Part shown: one piece after another, positions 1 through 12,800 of the stretch | Numbering within the stretch: position 1 is the stretch's first letter | Layout: every line of letters begins with the position of its first letter | Assembly (NCBI GenBank): GCA_003254905.1 | Contig: QANU01029826.1 | Location: 120,749-184,748, forward strand | DNA length: 64,000 bases | From: Nissolia schottii | Lineage: Eukaryota; Streptophyta; Magnoliopsida; Fabales; Fabaceae | Reading direction: 5' to 3' | Translations under genes and position numbers: made by a program | The notes under the pieces: generated by a model | What the model was told of the DNA's origin: nothing | The model's input: only the letters and a program-made list of their open reading frames with translations | The model's database searches: none

Positions 1-2267
1 CGGAACCCCTGTAATGTTTCTCGAGTATGTTTGGAGCTCGTCCTCGACCTAGGTAGTAGTAGGGTCATGGAATGTAAAGCAAGATCAATGGTAATTCGAC
101 AATCACATTCAACTGCGAAGTTGTACATATAAACTACGAGTATACCTTTAAATTTGTCCCCAATATTGATAGCGCTAGTCAAGTTTGTCCCCAAGCTTTG
201 GCAAAAAGAAAATTCATCCCTAAGGTTACCATCTGTACATCAAATTTGTTCTTGGTGTCAAGGATCCAAGGACGACCTTGATGGACGAACTTAACCCACA
301 CTATCAACTTTGAGGACAAATTTGAAGGTTTACTCTAAACTACTAGAAGTTGCAATTTGTTGTGATTGTAAAACTGAAATTTTGAATGCTTGAGTGACTA
401 ACAACTAAGAAAGTTCATGCTACCACTTTGATGTTAAGTTGTTAACAATACAAAGAAGATACATTAAGCATTTGAAGTTATAACACCTAAACTAAATTCA
501 CATGAAATAGAATATATTTCAGTAATCCTGATTACTGAATTCAAACCAAGCATAAAGGAGTTTTGCTTAAACAAAAGATACCTCCTTCAGCCCATTGTTG
601 GGGTTCTTGAGAAACTCTTCCGCCCCTTCTATACCAACGTTAGCAGCAGATTCCAGAAGAAACTTCCTGCATCCAAGATTGAAAATGAAAATGCCTGTCA
701 ATTTAGAAACCTTACTTTGAAGAGACTTGGTAAGTATTTCTGGCAATGAAATATTATCAGCTGAATCTTACTATGTGGTTCTGCTTCCCTATATTTGTTT
801 CATATTGGAGAACCAATTCCACTCCACTAGTCTTTTCATTTTATTAAACATAACATAGAAAACTTAATATTTAAACGAACCTTCATTGGAAAAACCAGGT
901 TGTATTTTCAATTTCCTCCAAGAAGGGAGATATTAAGGCATAAAGAAATGAAGGGAAAAAAAATGTATATCAAGTGTTATCTGGACATGCAGGATCATTC
1001 ATCTGCCAAGAAGCAAAACAATTTAGCTACTGAAATTCATAGCGATAGCAACCCTTCAAAGCAGTATCACGATTGAGGATTGTCTAATGGCTTAAAGCTA
1101 TATAGACAAAGTTCCATTAACTTTTGTCACATAATGGAGCTCGCAATAACAAAGGTAACTAGATAAACAAGGGATTTGCTTAGAGTACTTGTTAAGGAAT
1201 CAAGAAATATAATTTTTTTTCATTGAAAAGACGAGTTTTTTAAACTTTCAATGCATTGTGTATATTGGAAAAATTTTCAACTTTCCCTTTTGACACTTGT
1301 AAGCAAAATCCGATAAACAAAAGTAGTTTAAACCACAAATAAGTATAAAAAAGGAAAAGAAAAAGATAGAAGCTTTTACTCGTCACCGATGTATTTTCCC
1401 TGTGTGAAATATCCAAGGCAAAGTTCTTCCACTAGAGCATGCTGGTTGTCAAGACCCTGCTGCCCGGAAAACCATATAAGCCTGTGACTGTCCATAGTGT
1501 TTCCCCTGCGAATTATTCAAGACAGTGCCATCAGCATTTAAGCCTTGTTGATGGATTAAGAAAGTTTTGTTCACTGATGAATTGCATCTTAAATCTTACG
1601 TGAGTCCGGACATGCTATATTCCATGCCAACATTCCTGAAGACCTAACGGATACCGAATCGGCACAACCGTTTGCTCAAAACTTACTGATCAAATGAATA
1701 AACCAATACAACCAACGATAACAAATATACTCTCTCTATCCCATATTATCTAACACTTTCACCTTTTAGATACATTCATAAATCAATTTATTTGGATATA
1801 AATTGTATCCGGATACATTAATTTATAAATGTACCAAAAAAGTGAAAGTAATAGATAATATGGGATGGAGAGATTAACAAATTTGGTTCAAAGAGTGATT
1901 AGCAAAGTAAAAACCTCTGACATCCGGGCCGCCATCCGTTCTGAATGTGATCCGAACTTGCTTCTGTAGAACTCCTCCTTGTCAATGCCTTCTTTAGGGG
2001 CATCAGGGCTAAGCTGATAGGGATGCCACTTTATCTGCAAATTCAGTAAAACAGCAAAATTAGCGAAGGAAATCTGAAACATAGCACACATCATACACAT
2101 ACAAAGAGGAGAGAATATTAGACCTCAAAGTTGTATTTATCCTTGGATGCAGCTATGGCTTTGTCTAGATTCTTCTTTCCAACAAAGCACCATGGGCATA
2201 CGGTATCGGAACTGATATCAACTCGTACAAGCTTCTTTTCGGCGCTGGCGCCGTTCGTCTCAGCCAT
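1..2267 (-). CDS. DSBA/FrnE-like thioredoxin-fold oxidoreductase (3' part outside window)
   Basis: Six coding exons read on the minus strand: 2124-2267, 1915-2034, 1600-1643, 1380-1505, 582-666 and 1-48, where the window ends. All junctions are GT-AG and the phases agree. The start ATG is at 2267; a 5' UTR intron (about 2292-2948) separates it from an upstream leader near 2949-3010. The N-terminus reads VDISSDTVCPWCFVGKKNLD, with a CPWC motif in the place of the DsbA/FrnE active site. Later segments include DSHRLIWFSG and ALVEELCLGYFTQGKYIGD, typical of plant proteins of the Arabidopsis At5g38900 type, and the last visible residues are YSRNITGVP. Family knowledge: DSBA-like proteins have a thioredoxin fold with a helical insert and are predicted thiol oxidoreductases or isomerases; the plant substrate is not known to me. 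No signal peptide is visible, so a cytosolic location is inferred. Two introns carry MITEs. Confidence 0.93.
138..335. repeat. MITE family A, copy 1 (intron of DSBA-like gene)
   Basis: The ends are imperfect inverted repeats of about 37 bp: the left end starts GAGTATACCTTTAAATTTG and the complement of the right end starts GAGTAAACCTTCAAATTTG. The inside has no coding potential. The same end sequence recurs in three copies near 36.1-37.3 kb. The superfamily is not determined. Confidence 0.75.
1729..1874. mobile_element. Stowaway-like MITE in an intron of the DSBA-like gene
   Basis: About 145 bp with long terminal inverted repeats of some 45 bp. The left arm reads CTCTCTCTATCCCATATTAT; the complement of the right arm reads CTCTCCATCCCATATTATCT. 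It is bordered by TA-type dinucleotides. The CTCyyTCyrTCCCA-like start and TA insertion site are typical of Tc1/mariner-derived Stowaway elements. It lies between coding exons 2 and 3. Confidence 0.75.
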
Positions 2268-3039
2268 GATCCTGCTGAATCTGCAGTCTCTCTAAAACCA
2301 TAGAAAAATATCAATTAAGATTGCTATGACCAAGAACATGATCCTTTCTCTCACCATATTATTATGAATTACAACAATCAACACGTAAACATCTTATTAG
2401 CCTATTTTGATTACCATAAATCATAGCTGAAGTAAAAATTATTCAGGCAATGCAAAGGTAAAGTGGGAGCCAATAAGCACGGCCGACGAGTGCGGCGAAA
2501 ACAACGAAAGCTTGATATGCCTACTTAACAATTACTGAACATGTTCAGTGTCAAGTTAAGATTGTGATTATATTTGATGGATAACAGACTCAAAGAAATT
2601 AACTTTATGCCTAAGATAATCCCTCCATAAAAACACAAAAAAAAGCCCCTTTGTATAATTTTGAATCATATGATCTTCTTGGTTTACAAACAAGACAATA
2701 CAATCAACCTTAGTTAAACAAGTTATCGATTTGCGTAAAGGTATATGCAAAAGCAACTTAGCTATGCCCAGTTTCTGCAATTTTCGTGCCACAAACGAAT
2801 TCATGATCAGATTCATGAACAATTGAAAAAGTCAATGAAAAAATTCAATTTTTAAAAGGAAAATAAAATAAAAAAACAATTTTTAAGCTAGAATAATAGT
2901 ACACAACTATGAGGGAAAATGACCATTAATGAAGAAAATGGAGAATACCTTGAAGGGTTGGAGTGTTCGAAAGCTTAGAGAGAGAGGAGAAGCACCAAAG
3001 TTCAAAATCTTTGCCAGGGCTCAGTCAGAGGTATGTTAT

Positions 3040-4030
3040 TGGCATTGGTTGAGCTTTGATTTTGGTAACATTTATTATTACTAGATTAATGTGAATCCTT
3101 ATTTTATGTCAAGGCATAATTTTGTGTTGTCTTGTTTACTTCTTTTCCCAAGGTGTTGGAAAGTCGTAGTTTGAAGTTGTCTTCACCAACCACACCACAC
3201 AATCTCTCTCACCTCATAGGTGTTTTTATTTTTTATCTAATTTTTCCTTAATTTCACACCATTTACAAATGAAAGGAAATAAACGAGTTGATATAAAATG
3301 CGCATGATTAGGTGAGAAAATTAAAAAAAAATAAGAATAAACTTTGCCAACTAATACAATTAACTAGTTTGAATAAATTATTTTACATGACAAATGACTA
3401 AGATTTAAGAGACCTAACAAATTAATTTAAAAATTAACGTACTCACATTTATTAAGAATATTTGACATTTTAAAGATAAAATATAAAATAAAAAATGTTA
3501 AGTGTCATTAACAAGAACAAGTAAGTTAATTTTTGGATTAATTGGTTAAGTATGCAAAATTGTGAGTATGAATAGATTTTAATAGTAAAAAAACGTATAA
3601 ACATAATTTTTCAATCAAAACTATTTCCAATTTTAACTTTACAATAAACCAAAAAAAATGTTAACTTTTTTCAAAAATAAGTAAACTGGTCACGAAGAAA
3701 CCTAACAAAGTCAAAGAATCCCAAGTATAAAAAGAATTATTGCCATGCAAGCAAAATACCAAATCATTAAAGACACTAAAAATATTATATATACTTATTT
3801 TATAAAAAAAAATCGTATAAATTTATATCTCATTTATTATTAAACGAAAATCAATAACATATAGAATCCATTAAAATCTAGATTTTTAATAAATGAAGTA
3901 TGAATAGTCATGCTTAAATGAATTCATGGGCTTCGTTTGGCATGCTTTCTAAAAAAATAAATACCTTTCTGCTAAGGTATAAATAAAATATTATATATAT
4001 ATATATATATATTCACTAATAATCTAGAAA
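3040..4030. promoter_or_regulatory. Shared spacer between two head-to-head genes
   Basis: Roughly 1 kb of AT-rich DNA separates the 5' leader of the minus-strand DSBA-like gene (ending near 3010) from the 5' leader of the plus-strand RCC1 gene (starting near 4030-4100). It should contain both promoters. A (TA)n microsatellite lies at 3992-4012, close upstream of the RCC1 leader. No further motif can be called with confidence. Confidence 0.5.
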
Positions 4031-4677
4031 ATTCCAAATATTAATGTGAGGCATTTGTCTCATTGGACTTCATCAAGAACCGGGAAACCATTCCATTTTC
4101 TCCACCGTACCCGCAACTTCGACACTTGTTCGTTCACCTTTCTTCCCAATCCCATTCATTCAAATTTCCATCCTCTTCATTTTCTCCCCAATTCAACTCT
4201 GTTCTGTTCTCATTCCCAAAATTCTCATTCAGGTATGCTATTATGCTTCTACTTCTCTCTTTCTCTCTTTGCTCCAATTTCTCGCACGACGCTTCGTTTT
4301 TAATCGATGATCTTCGAATTAGAACTCGACCCATTTCCCAAAACTTCAACTATCTTTGTTTCAATCGCTTTGCTTGTCAGCTTGTTCCGTATTTTGGATT
4401 CAATCATGGGATTCCTCCGTAAAAAAAGAGTCCTTTTGGGGTGATATTGGAATGCAGCATGAAAATTGGGTTTAATTTTAACTTTTAGGCACTGAATTGT
4501 TTTTTCTTGTTATAATTCATATCATGTGTTATGGACCCTTTTGTTTGTAGTGTATATGTAGTTAGGGATTTTTTGTTTTAATTGGCTGCAGATTGTGAAT
4601 TGTTGTGATTATTGATTGAATGGTGCTTTTTTTTTTGGGGTATTGTTAGACCTTAAGTTAAGGTGAACAAAAAAACT

Positions 4678-7600
4678 ATGGATGCTGATGATATTTTTGG
4701 CACCATCAAGCCCGTGAGTGTTCCGAGGAAGAGTGCCATATATGTGTGGGGATACAATCAATCAGGGCAGACAGGAAGGAAGGGGAGGGAGGAGCAGCTG
4801 AGGATTCCAAAGCAGCTGTCTCCCGAGCTGTTCGGATGTCCGGCTGGTACCAATACGAGATGGTTGGATGTTGCTTGTGGCCGTGAGCATACGGCAGCGA
4901 TTGCCTCTGACGGCTCACTTTTCACTTGGGGTTTGTGCACTTTCTGCTCATCATTTATTTGTTTTAACTTGAATGAATGATTGATTGATCGTGCATTCAT
5001 TTCAATGACAGTGTTTTGAAATGAAGGAACTAAAAAATGTTTAGATTCAGGACTGGATTTCAGCTTTCCTAGGACATACTTGCCTCATCAGGGAACAATA
5101 ATGAGAATTAGTTTTATTTGATGATAAATTAATAAGCATTTATTACTAATGGCTAGATGTAGAGGGAGACCTAGAAAAACCATAGGTGAAACTATAAAAA
5201 GGGATCTAGATGTTAATGGTTTGAACTTTGAATATTGATATGGTTTATTATGATAGACGATGCCATAGTGTCTTGCTCTAAAACTAATAGGGAATAATGT
5301 GCATAGGAATCAATTAGCTTTATAGGAGTTTGTTTTTGCAATTTACGATTGTAGTTGTAGTTCGATTGCTATTTGCAAGGTTTCAATATTGCTATAGGAA
5401 ATATAGTAAGTGCTAAGAGTCTAAGACTCATGCATATGTTGTGTTTCCTAGGGGCTAATGACTTTGGTCAATTGGGAGATGGAACTGAGAAGAGAAGGAA
5501 ACATCCAAAGAAGGTAAAGCAATTAGAGTCAGAGTCTGTTAAATCTGTCTCCTGTGGAGCACATTGTTCTGCATGCATTGCAGAACCTCGTGAAAATGAC
5601 GGCACCATCTCTACTCGAAGGCTTTGGGTCTGGGGACAAAATCAGGTAATACCTTTTTAAGGTTGATGCAATATTCCCAACATGTCAGAACTTCATCATC
5701 ATCATTTTCATCTTGTTTATATTCCAGGGATCAAATCTTCCTAGATTGTTCTGGGGTGCCTTCAAACCTAACACAGTAAGTATGCATGTTTAAACACATT
5801 GATATGTACATTTTCATGTATATTAATTCATTATTAGTTATGACTTTAAAGAAATGATGCAACACTTAGTGGCTTGTCCGTGATTATTTTTTCATTTTCC
5901 CTGTTTATCGACTTTAAAGTGAGCCTAACATGGACTTCTTCCAAGTTCCAAGAACCTTGTTATAATATCATTTGTTTTTTCAGGCTTCAACCATGTCATC
6001 ATATATGACTGTCGTTTGGATATAGATGCTAGATACTTTTTTGCTTGTGTACTTTTTTCTTTTGATTTATTGGCTACTGCCATGCCTTGCTATGATTTTA
6101 GGTTTTCTGAAGGTTGTCTTGTATGTAATTTATTTTTCATAGTTATTGTGAGATGGTCAAAATATTTTTTCTACTATTTGCAAAATCAATTTCTTAAGTC
6201 TAGCAACGCCCATAGGAGAATAATTGCTATTGTGTTTTATGCAATTGTACCTGAGAACATAATTATTTCATGGCATTTCTCCTGATTTCTAACATGAATC
6301 CGATCTCCTGGGGTTTAGTTTCATATTATTTAATGCAATGTAGAATGTATAATTATTCCTCCTTTTCTTTGTGGCGATACAAGTTTTAAATGATGGAATG
6401 GGATGCTCTTACAGTTTGTCGTCTGTTTACTAATCTTGCTTACTTTCTGTTTTCCATTATTCATATCATCATACTTACAGATTATTCGTGAAGTGTCTTG
6501 CGGAGCTGTCCATGTGGTTGCTTTGTCTGAGGAAGGCCTACTACAAGCTTGGGGTAATTTAGTAGTTTCCTTTCTTCATTATTTATTTTTTTCTACATAT
6601 ATTATTATTTTGTATATGACTATTGATTGGTAAATTTTGTTAATGATTGCTTTTATAAAGTTGACGGTCGGAGACTTACAAATTTAAAGAGCATTGAACT
6701 TAGGAACGTAAACTAGAGTGTTTAAAAAGCGGGTTTCTTGCCACCTACTAATCAGGGTTTTCTCGCTGTTTTCATAAACCAGGCTACAATGAGTATGGTC
6801 AACTTGGCCGAGGTGTTACTTGTGAAGGACTACAGGGGGCTCGTATTATAAGTTATTATGCTAAGTTCCTTGATGAAGCCCCCGAGCTTGTGAAGATTAC
6901 CAAAGTGTCATGCGGGGAGTACCACACAGCGGCCATTTCTGATAAGGGAGAGGTGTAAGTGATTTGAAGGACTTTCTAGATGGAGATAGTTATAAATTTA
7001 AGCATGAGAATTGTGGTTTTCCGCATGACACGTTAGGGAATCTCACGTCAAGAAACAAGATGCAATGGAAATGCTGCATCTGTTATGCAAGTTTCTATTC
7101 CGGTGGCTTGGTGACACCACGAAAAACCGTAGTTGACTGTGGTTATATATCCTGAGCCGACCATGTTATATCTTATTCAAGTGTCCTTAGTTTTATCTGG
7201 TTTTTGCTTTGAAATGTTAACAATGTTTGTTATTCCATTGGGGTGCAATCATGGTTTATTGCTTCATATTATTTTTTGAAATAGGCATGACTTCATTACA
7301 GAATGATGCTTATATGAATATGATCATTGTAATTGTTATTTAGTGCATTTTTCTAGCCTTTGTGTAAGGAATTACCTGTTCTGTTGTAAGTAATGACCAG
7401 TTATGGAATTTAGCTTGCTGTGAAAATATTTACTCACTTGTATTTTTCCGTTTCAGTTACACATGGGGGCTAGGAAGTATGGGTCAGCTTGGGCATTCTT
7501 CACTCCAATATGGTGATAAAGAGTTACTGCCGAGGAGGGTGGTTTCCCTTGATGGCATTTTCATACAAGATTTGGCGTGTGGTGGTGTGCATACGTGTGC

Positions 7601-8707
7601 TTTGACTCAGGAAGGCGCACTTTACGCTTGGGGTGGCGGTCAATCCGGACAGTTAGGCCTTGGCCCCCAAAATGGATTCTTCTCGTGTGTCGCAAACGAC
7701 TCTCAGACATTCTTTCGGAACATTCCAGTTTTAGTTGTTCCAAAAGATGTGAAACTCGTCGCGTGCGGACATTCCCACACCCTTATTTCTGTGAAGGATG
7801 GTCGAATTCATGGATGGGGTTACAATAGTTATGGTCAGGCAGCCAACGAGAAATCTACGTATGCTTGGTACCCATCGCCTGTTGACTGGTACGTATTTGT
7901 AGCTTAAGTAACTTCTTCACAACTGCATAGGGTTTTTTCATGTTAAAATTTCCAAATCACAGGTGTGTTGGGGAGGTTCGAAAACTAGCTGCTGGCGGTG
8001 GCCATTCGGCCGTGTTGACTGATGCTTGTTCGTTAAAGGAGCTGTGCGAGTTTATACTTGCGGAGAGCATGACTTTATCTGATGCTGCCAAGGTTGAGGA
8101 TGTTGCATCTAGAACTGGATCAGATGCTTTGGCACGCCTTTGCGCGAGACTCAGGTGTTTTGTGCTACACACACACACATCTTGCTAATCCATGCACAAC
8201 CAAATCTTTGTAGGGTTCTACTTATCATCATAAATCATGTTCATGGTAGAACATCAAGCTATGTTAGTGATTATGAGCAAAAAAATGGCCCTCCATGGTT
8301 TAATATGTTATTATGTTTTTGGCTTTGTGTACTAAGTCCTTGTTTATGAAACTTTAGTTCGAACTCCATTGATGATTGTGAGAAACAAGAAGGCCCTCCA
8401 TAATAATAAGTGATATTTCACTGACCATTTGATTTGAAAATTTATTATCTTGTTTTATGGAAGAGCATAAAATTTGATTGGTGAAATAGGGCTTCTTGTT
8501 ACTATAATTATAATAGAAGTAAATGCTCTAGCATGAAAATTCTTTCATTGACATATATGATAAAATTAACCCTTGTTTTCTCATGTTTTTTGCTTTGATG
8601 TTTTCATGATGAATTAAATGATGTTATATCAACTTCTACATGGCAGAGAGTATATGCTTGCTGGTGGTGATCTTGAACAAAAGGAGGAGATTAACAGTAA
8701 AATATAA
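4678..8707 (+). CDS. RCC1-repeat (seven-bladed propeller) family protein, complete
   Basis: Eight exons: 4678-4930, 5452-5645, 5728-5775, 6481-6553, 6783-6954, 7457-7888, 7963-8154 and 8647-8707. They total 1425 nt (474 aa plus stop) and every phase agrees. The start is the ATG at 4678 (MDADDIFG); the in-frame GTG at 4663 is not a likely plant start. A 5' UTR intron of about 4233-4650 is inferred from CAG/GTATGC and an upstream TTAG. The protein has serial RCC1 blades with motifs such as CGREHTAA, WGANDFGQLG, CGAVHVVAL, WGYNEYGQLG, CGEYHTAAI, CGGVHTCAL, WGGGQSGQLGLG and CGHSHT. RCC1 proteins are beta-propellers; animal RCC1 is the Ran exchange factor, whereas plant relatives have varied roles. 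The tryptophan-bearing GWRHT motif of the UV-B receptor UVR8 is absent, so this is not UVR8. It closely resembles the type I recall for AT3G02300. It is tail to tail with the FUL-like gene. Confidence 0.95.
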
Positions 8708-9849
8708 ACCAAGTTATTAATCATCATTTGTGTATTCATGTAATGTATTGTAATATGTAACTACTGTATTCATAACTAGAACTAGTGATTATTTGAACAT
8801 TTAAGTGTTCATGAAGTCTTATACCTGTTCATTGGCTCAACTGTAATACCAAATCAGTAAGGACTTCGGAGTTCACTAAATTAAGACAATGAATTTGCCC
8901 CTCCATTCAGTTTCGAACATAATTGTATCAAATATGAATCTTTCCTCATTTCATGTATCTCGGGTGTTATGCAATTGGATGGATAGAACAGAAAAACCAA
9001 CATAAGGCTCAACAATGCTAATTGAAAATTTGATGTATAAAATTAATCTCCACTATTATTTTGGTCTAATACATAAATATTTATACTTTAATCTAGACTT
9101 TTGGTTATTTTTCTTTTCTTGGTTGATTGGGTCACTTTTCCTTTACTATTGTGGGAGATCTAATAAAGTTGTCAACATCATTAAGATTACATCATATGAT
9201 AAACGATTAGTAAGTCGAATTGATGTTTCATGTTAATAAATACAAATAACATAACTTTGACACTAACCATTATAATGACCAAGTCACCACAAAGCACGGC
9301 AAAGGTAGAGAAGGAAACTAGGGGCAAAAATGTTGGTGCTTTCAGCTTTTATTCCATTTAAAAGAGGGACAAATAGACCGTGATTACTATTACAATGACA
9401 ATAAGCCACCACAAAACACAGCAAGATAGAAAAGGAAACTATGGGCAAAAATGTCAGCACATAGGGGGAGAAAAAAAAGAAGCTAAGGGGCAAAAATGAA
9501 AGTAAGCGAATATGTGAGGGACTAAATTGAAATAATAACATTTACACAAACCATTTGTCAAAAATAATGCTTGATTCTTTTGCCTAATTGCACAAAAGAG
9601 TGGTGCAACTTCATTTTTAAAAATGTCACTCATCATAAGCCCATATATATACTATATACTTAAAATGATCTTCCTTTATAGCAGAGGCTACATTCTCATT
9701 AATTACTTTCCAAATATAAAGAGCACAACCCATACAAGAAGTTCCAAATATTTATCAAAATCAGCATATTATAGTTGATGAATTGAAACATTAATTCATC
9801 ACATGTCACATTTATATATATAATAACTAGATATTCTTGAAGTGTCAGT
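8708..9849. other. Spacer between convergent genes (3' UTRs)
   Basis: About 1.1 kb between the stop codons of the RCC1 and FUL-like genes. It should hold both 3' UTRs and polyadenylation sites. A near-duplicated phrase around AAAGGAAACTA(G/T)GGGCAAAAATGT occurs near 9312 and 9432, about 120 bp apart, so there is a short imperfect local duplication. The short open frames here are not convincing. Confidence 0.5.
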
Positions 9850-12800
9850 CTAACTTGTCAAGTGATGGAGCATCCATGGTGGGATCACAGTGTTGCTACC
9901 AGGGACAGTTTGAGCTTCAACAGTTTCCAGATCCAATGATGTTCTTGCTTGTAGATTCCCACTGCACCATTTTTGACACATTTTATTAATATATTTTTTG
10001 GCTTAAGATTATTTTCAATTATGTATGCTAGTCCAAATTTTCTATAATTCTATGTATGTAGTTCCTAACATCTCATAATTTATCTTCATATATGTTGTAT
10101 GCATTATCTTTTCTATGTTTACTAGAGAAAGAAAAGGTCTTGATATTAGAGAAACTAGCTAGGGATGTGCTATGAATTGATTTATGTGCTTCAAAACCAT
10201 GTAAAATTAACTTCAAAAGTATGAATTTTCTTACATCTTTTTAAGTTGTCATTTGGACCATAAGATTATTACACTGATTTATTTCCTAAATTGTGATTTA
10301 TCTGTACAAGCCTCACATGCATACTTGCAACACTAATTTCTCCAAGGCATAGTGCAAATATTGAACCATTTTTTTGCTGCAAGTTTAGATGTTCTTGAAG
10401 TGCTTTTTTTCTGTTTTGGTTTGACATGTTTGGTTTACCTTATTACGTGACCTCTTTATTTTGTTCATCACTAATATATAATCTACAGCCTAAGCTTCGA
10501 CAATGAAAGATGCACATTCACTTATAGAATATGGGAATTAAAAAAAAAGTAATATCTAATTAAATCACATGAAATCCTCACACAAGGGGATTCATTTTCC
10601 TGTACAATACCTATTTAGAAAGAAGCAAAATAAAAATTTAATTACCTGAGATTTAGACAAGGGACTAGTCTTTGTGGTGGTGGTAGCTCTTGAGAACATA
10701 AGTTGAAGGTAGATGAATTTAGACCCAGGGTCTCTATGCAGCCTTGTGGACCTTCAATCACTTCTTTCTCTTTATCCTTCATCTACTCATAAATGTGACA
10801 AATAAATAAATACTTTTATTTCTTTCCTATATAATCCTTTTTTTTTTCCTTTTGTCTAGAAGATTTTAATTTTAGATTGAAATGTGATTACCTTCTTTGA
10901 TAGCATGCTGTTTTGCTCCTGCAATGTCCTTGCCTGTCATGTGCACACCACAAAATTTATATTGTATGATCCCAAATATTTTTATGCATAAAATTTAAAC
11001 TAATTTTCACTTAACAAGCAGGGAAGTTCTTTTGATAAACTTTGTAGCAAAAGAGTGTGAGCCTCGGTGCAACAACAATGTGGATGCTGCCTTGTGACAT
11101 ACGAAGCGTCACGAATTAGAATCCTAAAAACTTTCTTTACAATTGTAATGAATAAGACTACATACATTTACTCTTCTCTAATGCATCAGGTGCAAACTTG
11201 TGTGTTGTGTATTGTGTTATCATTTAAACTTTTGTAGAAAAAAAAATGAAAAGAAAAGAAAAGACACAAAGTAGAAACACTAACATAAATGTGACTTTGA
11301 AGGACAATTCAAATTGAACTAGCTTGTCATATATATATATATATATATATATGACTTTGAAGGACAACACAGATTGAACTAGCTTGTCATATATATATGA
11401 CTTGGCTTTTAAAATGTCCTTGCTAGTACAGCATGAAATTCAGCTCCTAACTATTATACATCAAATATATGTTGGTTACTTCCTAGAGTGTTTTTGTTGT
11501 TACTCAAATGTCCATATATATCTATATATATATAAAAGCATGATATTCAGCACCTAAATAGTATATTCAATATGATTCCCAACCTCACATCACATTGACA
11601 TATCTTACCTTTTTATGCAGCTCCGAGATGGATTGATTCATAATTTGGTTCTGCATGATAAAATAATATCAGTGAATTGAAGATCAGCTGAAAATTATTA
11701 AAAAAAAAATGTTATATTTATGTACTAAGGTTAATTTTGGTTAGTTTTAAGTTTAAATTTATTTCTAGTCTGTAGTTTTTAATCTGCTTTCAAATAATAA
11801 ATTGTAAAATTAATGAGAGTTCTTAACCTTTCTTGTTCGGATACGCTTCAGGGCTGTGTCAAGCTGCTGCTCCAAACTCTGAAGCTCTCTCAAACTTAAA
11901 GGGTCCAGTTCATCTCCAACAAAGTTCCTATATTAATAATGATTATATATAATTAAATTATACATCATTTCTTTTTCCACATGATAGTGTTGATTTTTTG
12001 CATTTGAAGAATCTAATCATGTAAATGTGTCTTGCTTACCCCACAGTAGTGGATTAATACCAATTAGCATATGAATTGTATGCCAAATACAAAAGAACAC
12101 ACAATAGCAAACAAATTTCGGTACCATATTCTTATGTTAGCACCTATTTTTGGCTTAGAAATTGAAAATTCTTTTCTGACGTAAAAAAAAAATCAAAATC
12201 AAAATGATTTTGTTTGAACATAGTAATGGTGGACATAAATGAGAACTTCAGTTATATATCTAAGTGATAAATCTGTTGTAAAGAAAATACCAACATAAGA
12301 ATTTCATGTTATTTATGTCACCCACCACATTTACAAAAATAGAAAATAAACAAAAATATCCAATAATTTGCATATCTCCATACATTCAAATATGTTTTTA
12401 AAAAGTTATTTACAAATAGATTATTTCTTCGGTATCCCAGTGTTTACAAGGGTATAATACATTTTTATATTTCAATGGTCATGATTTATTTTTTAGTTTA
12501 AAATAATAAATAATTAGAGTTAATAGAATACATAACTAGTTCTTAACCATAGATAATCATAAGGTATCAATACCCTTGAATTTGATGGGATATCAAAGTA
12601 ACATTTTTCTTTGTAAAATGTGAATAATTACTTTCAAATGTTGTTTCTCTTAAAAATGAAGAAAGTAAATAATCACACATCCTACAATATGTGCACATCT
12701 TAATTACCAAGAAATTAATCTAAGCAAAAAAGGTACCTTATGTTCTTCTCTAAGACTTCAACTTTAGCTGTGAGCTTGACATATTCGTAAGACCAGTTTC

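Noticed and set aside
4046-4422. Open frames of 85 and 119 codons on the plus strand upstream of the RCC1 gene.
   Set aside because: They fall in the RCC1 5' leader and its intron (CAG/GTATGC donor near 4232), have no recognisable domain and do not join in frame with the RCC1 coding exons.
4663-4677. Upstream GTG as start of the RCC1 protein.
   Set aside because: Plant nuclear genes rarely start at GTG; the ATG at 4678 gives a complete and typical protein.
7561-7828. Open frames overlapping RCC1 exon 6 in other frames.
   Set aside because: They are shadows of the true coding exon.
4678-8707. Identity as UVR8, the UV-B receptor.
   Set aside because: The overall fold is shared, but the GWRHT tryptophan motifs essential for UVR8 photoreception are not seen in the blades.
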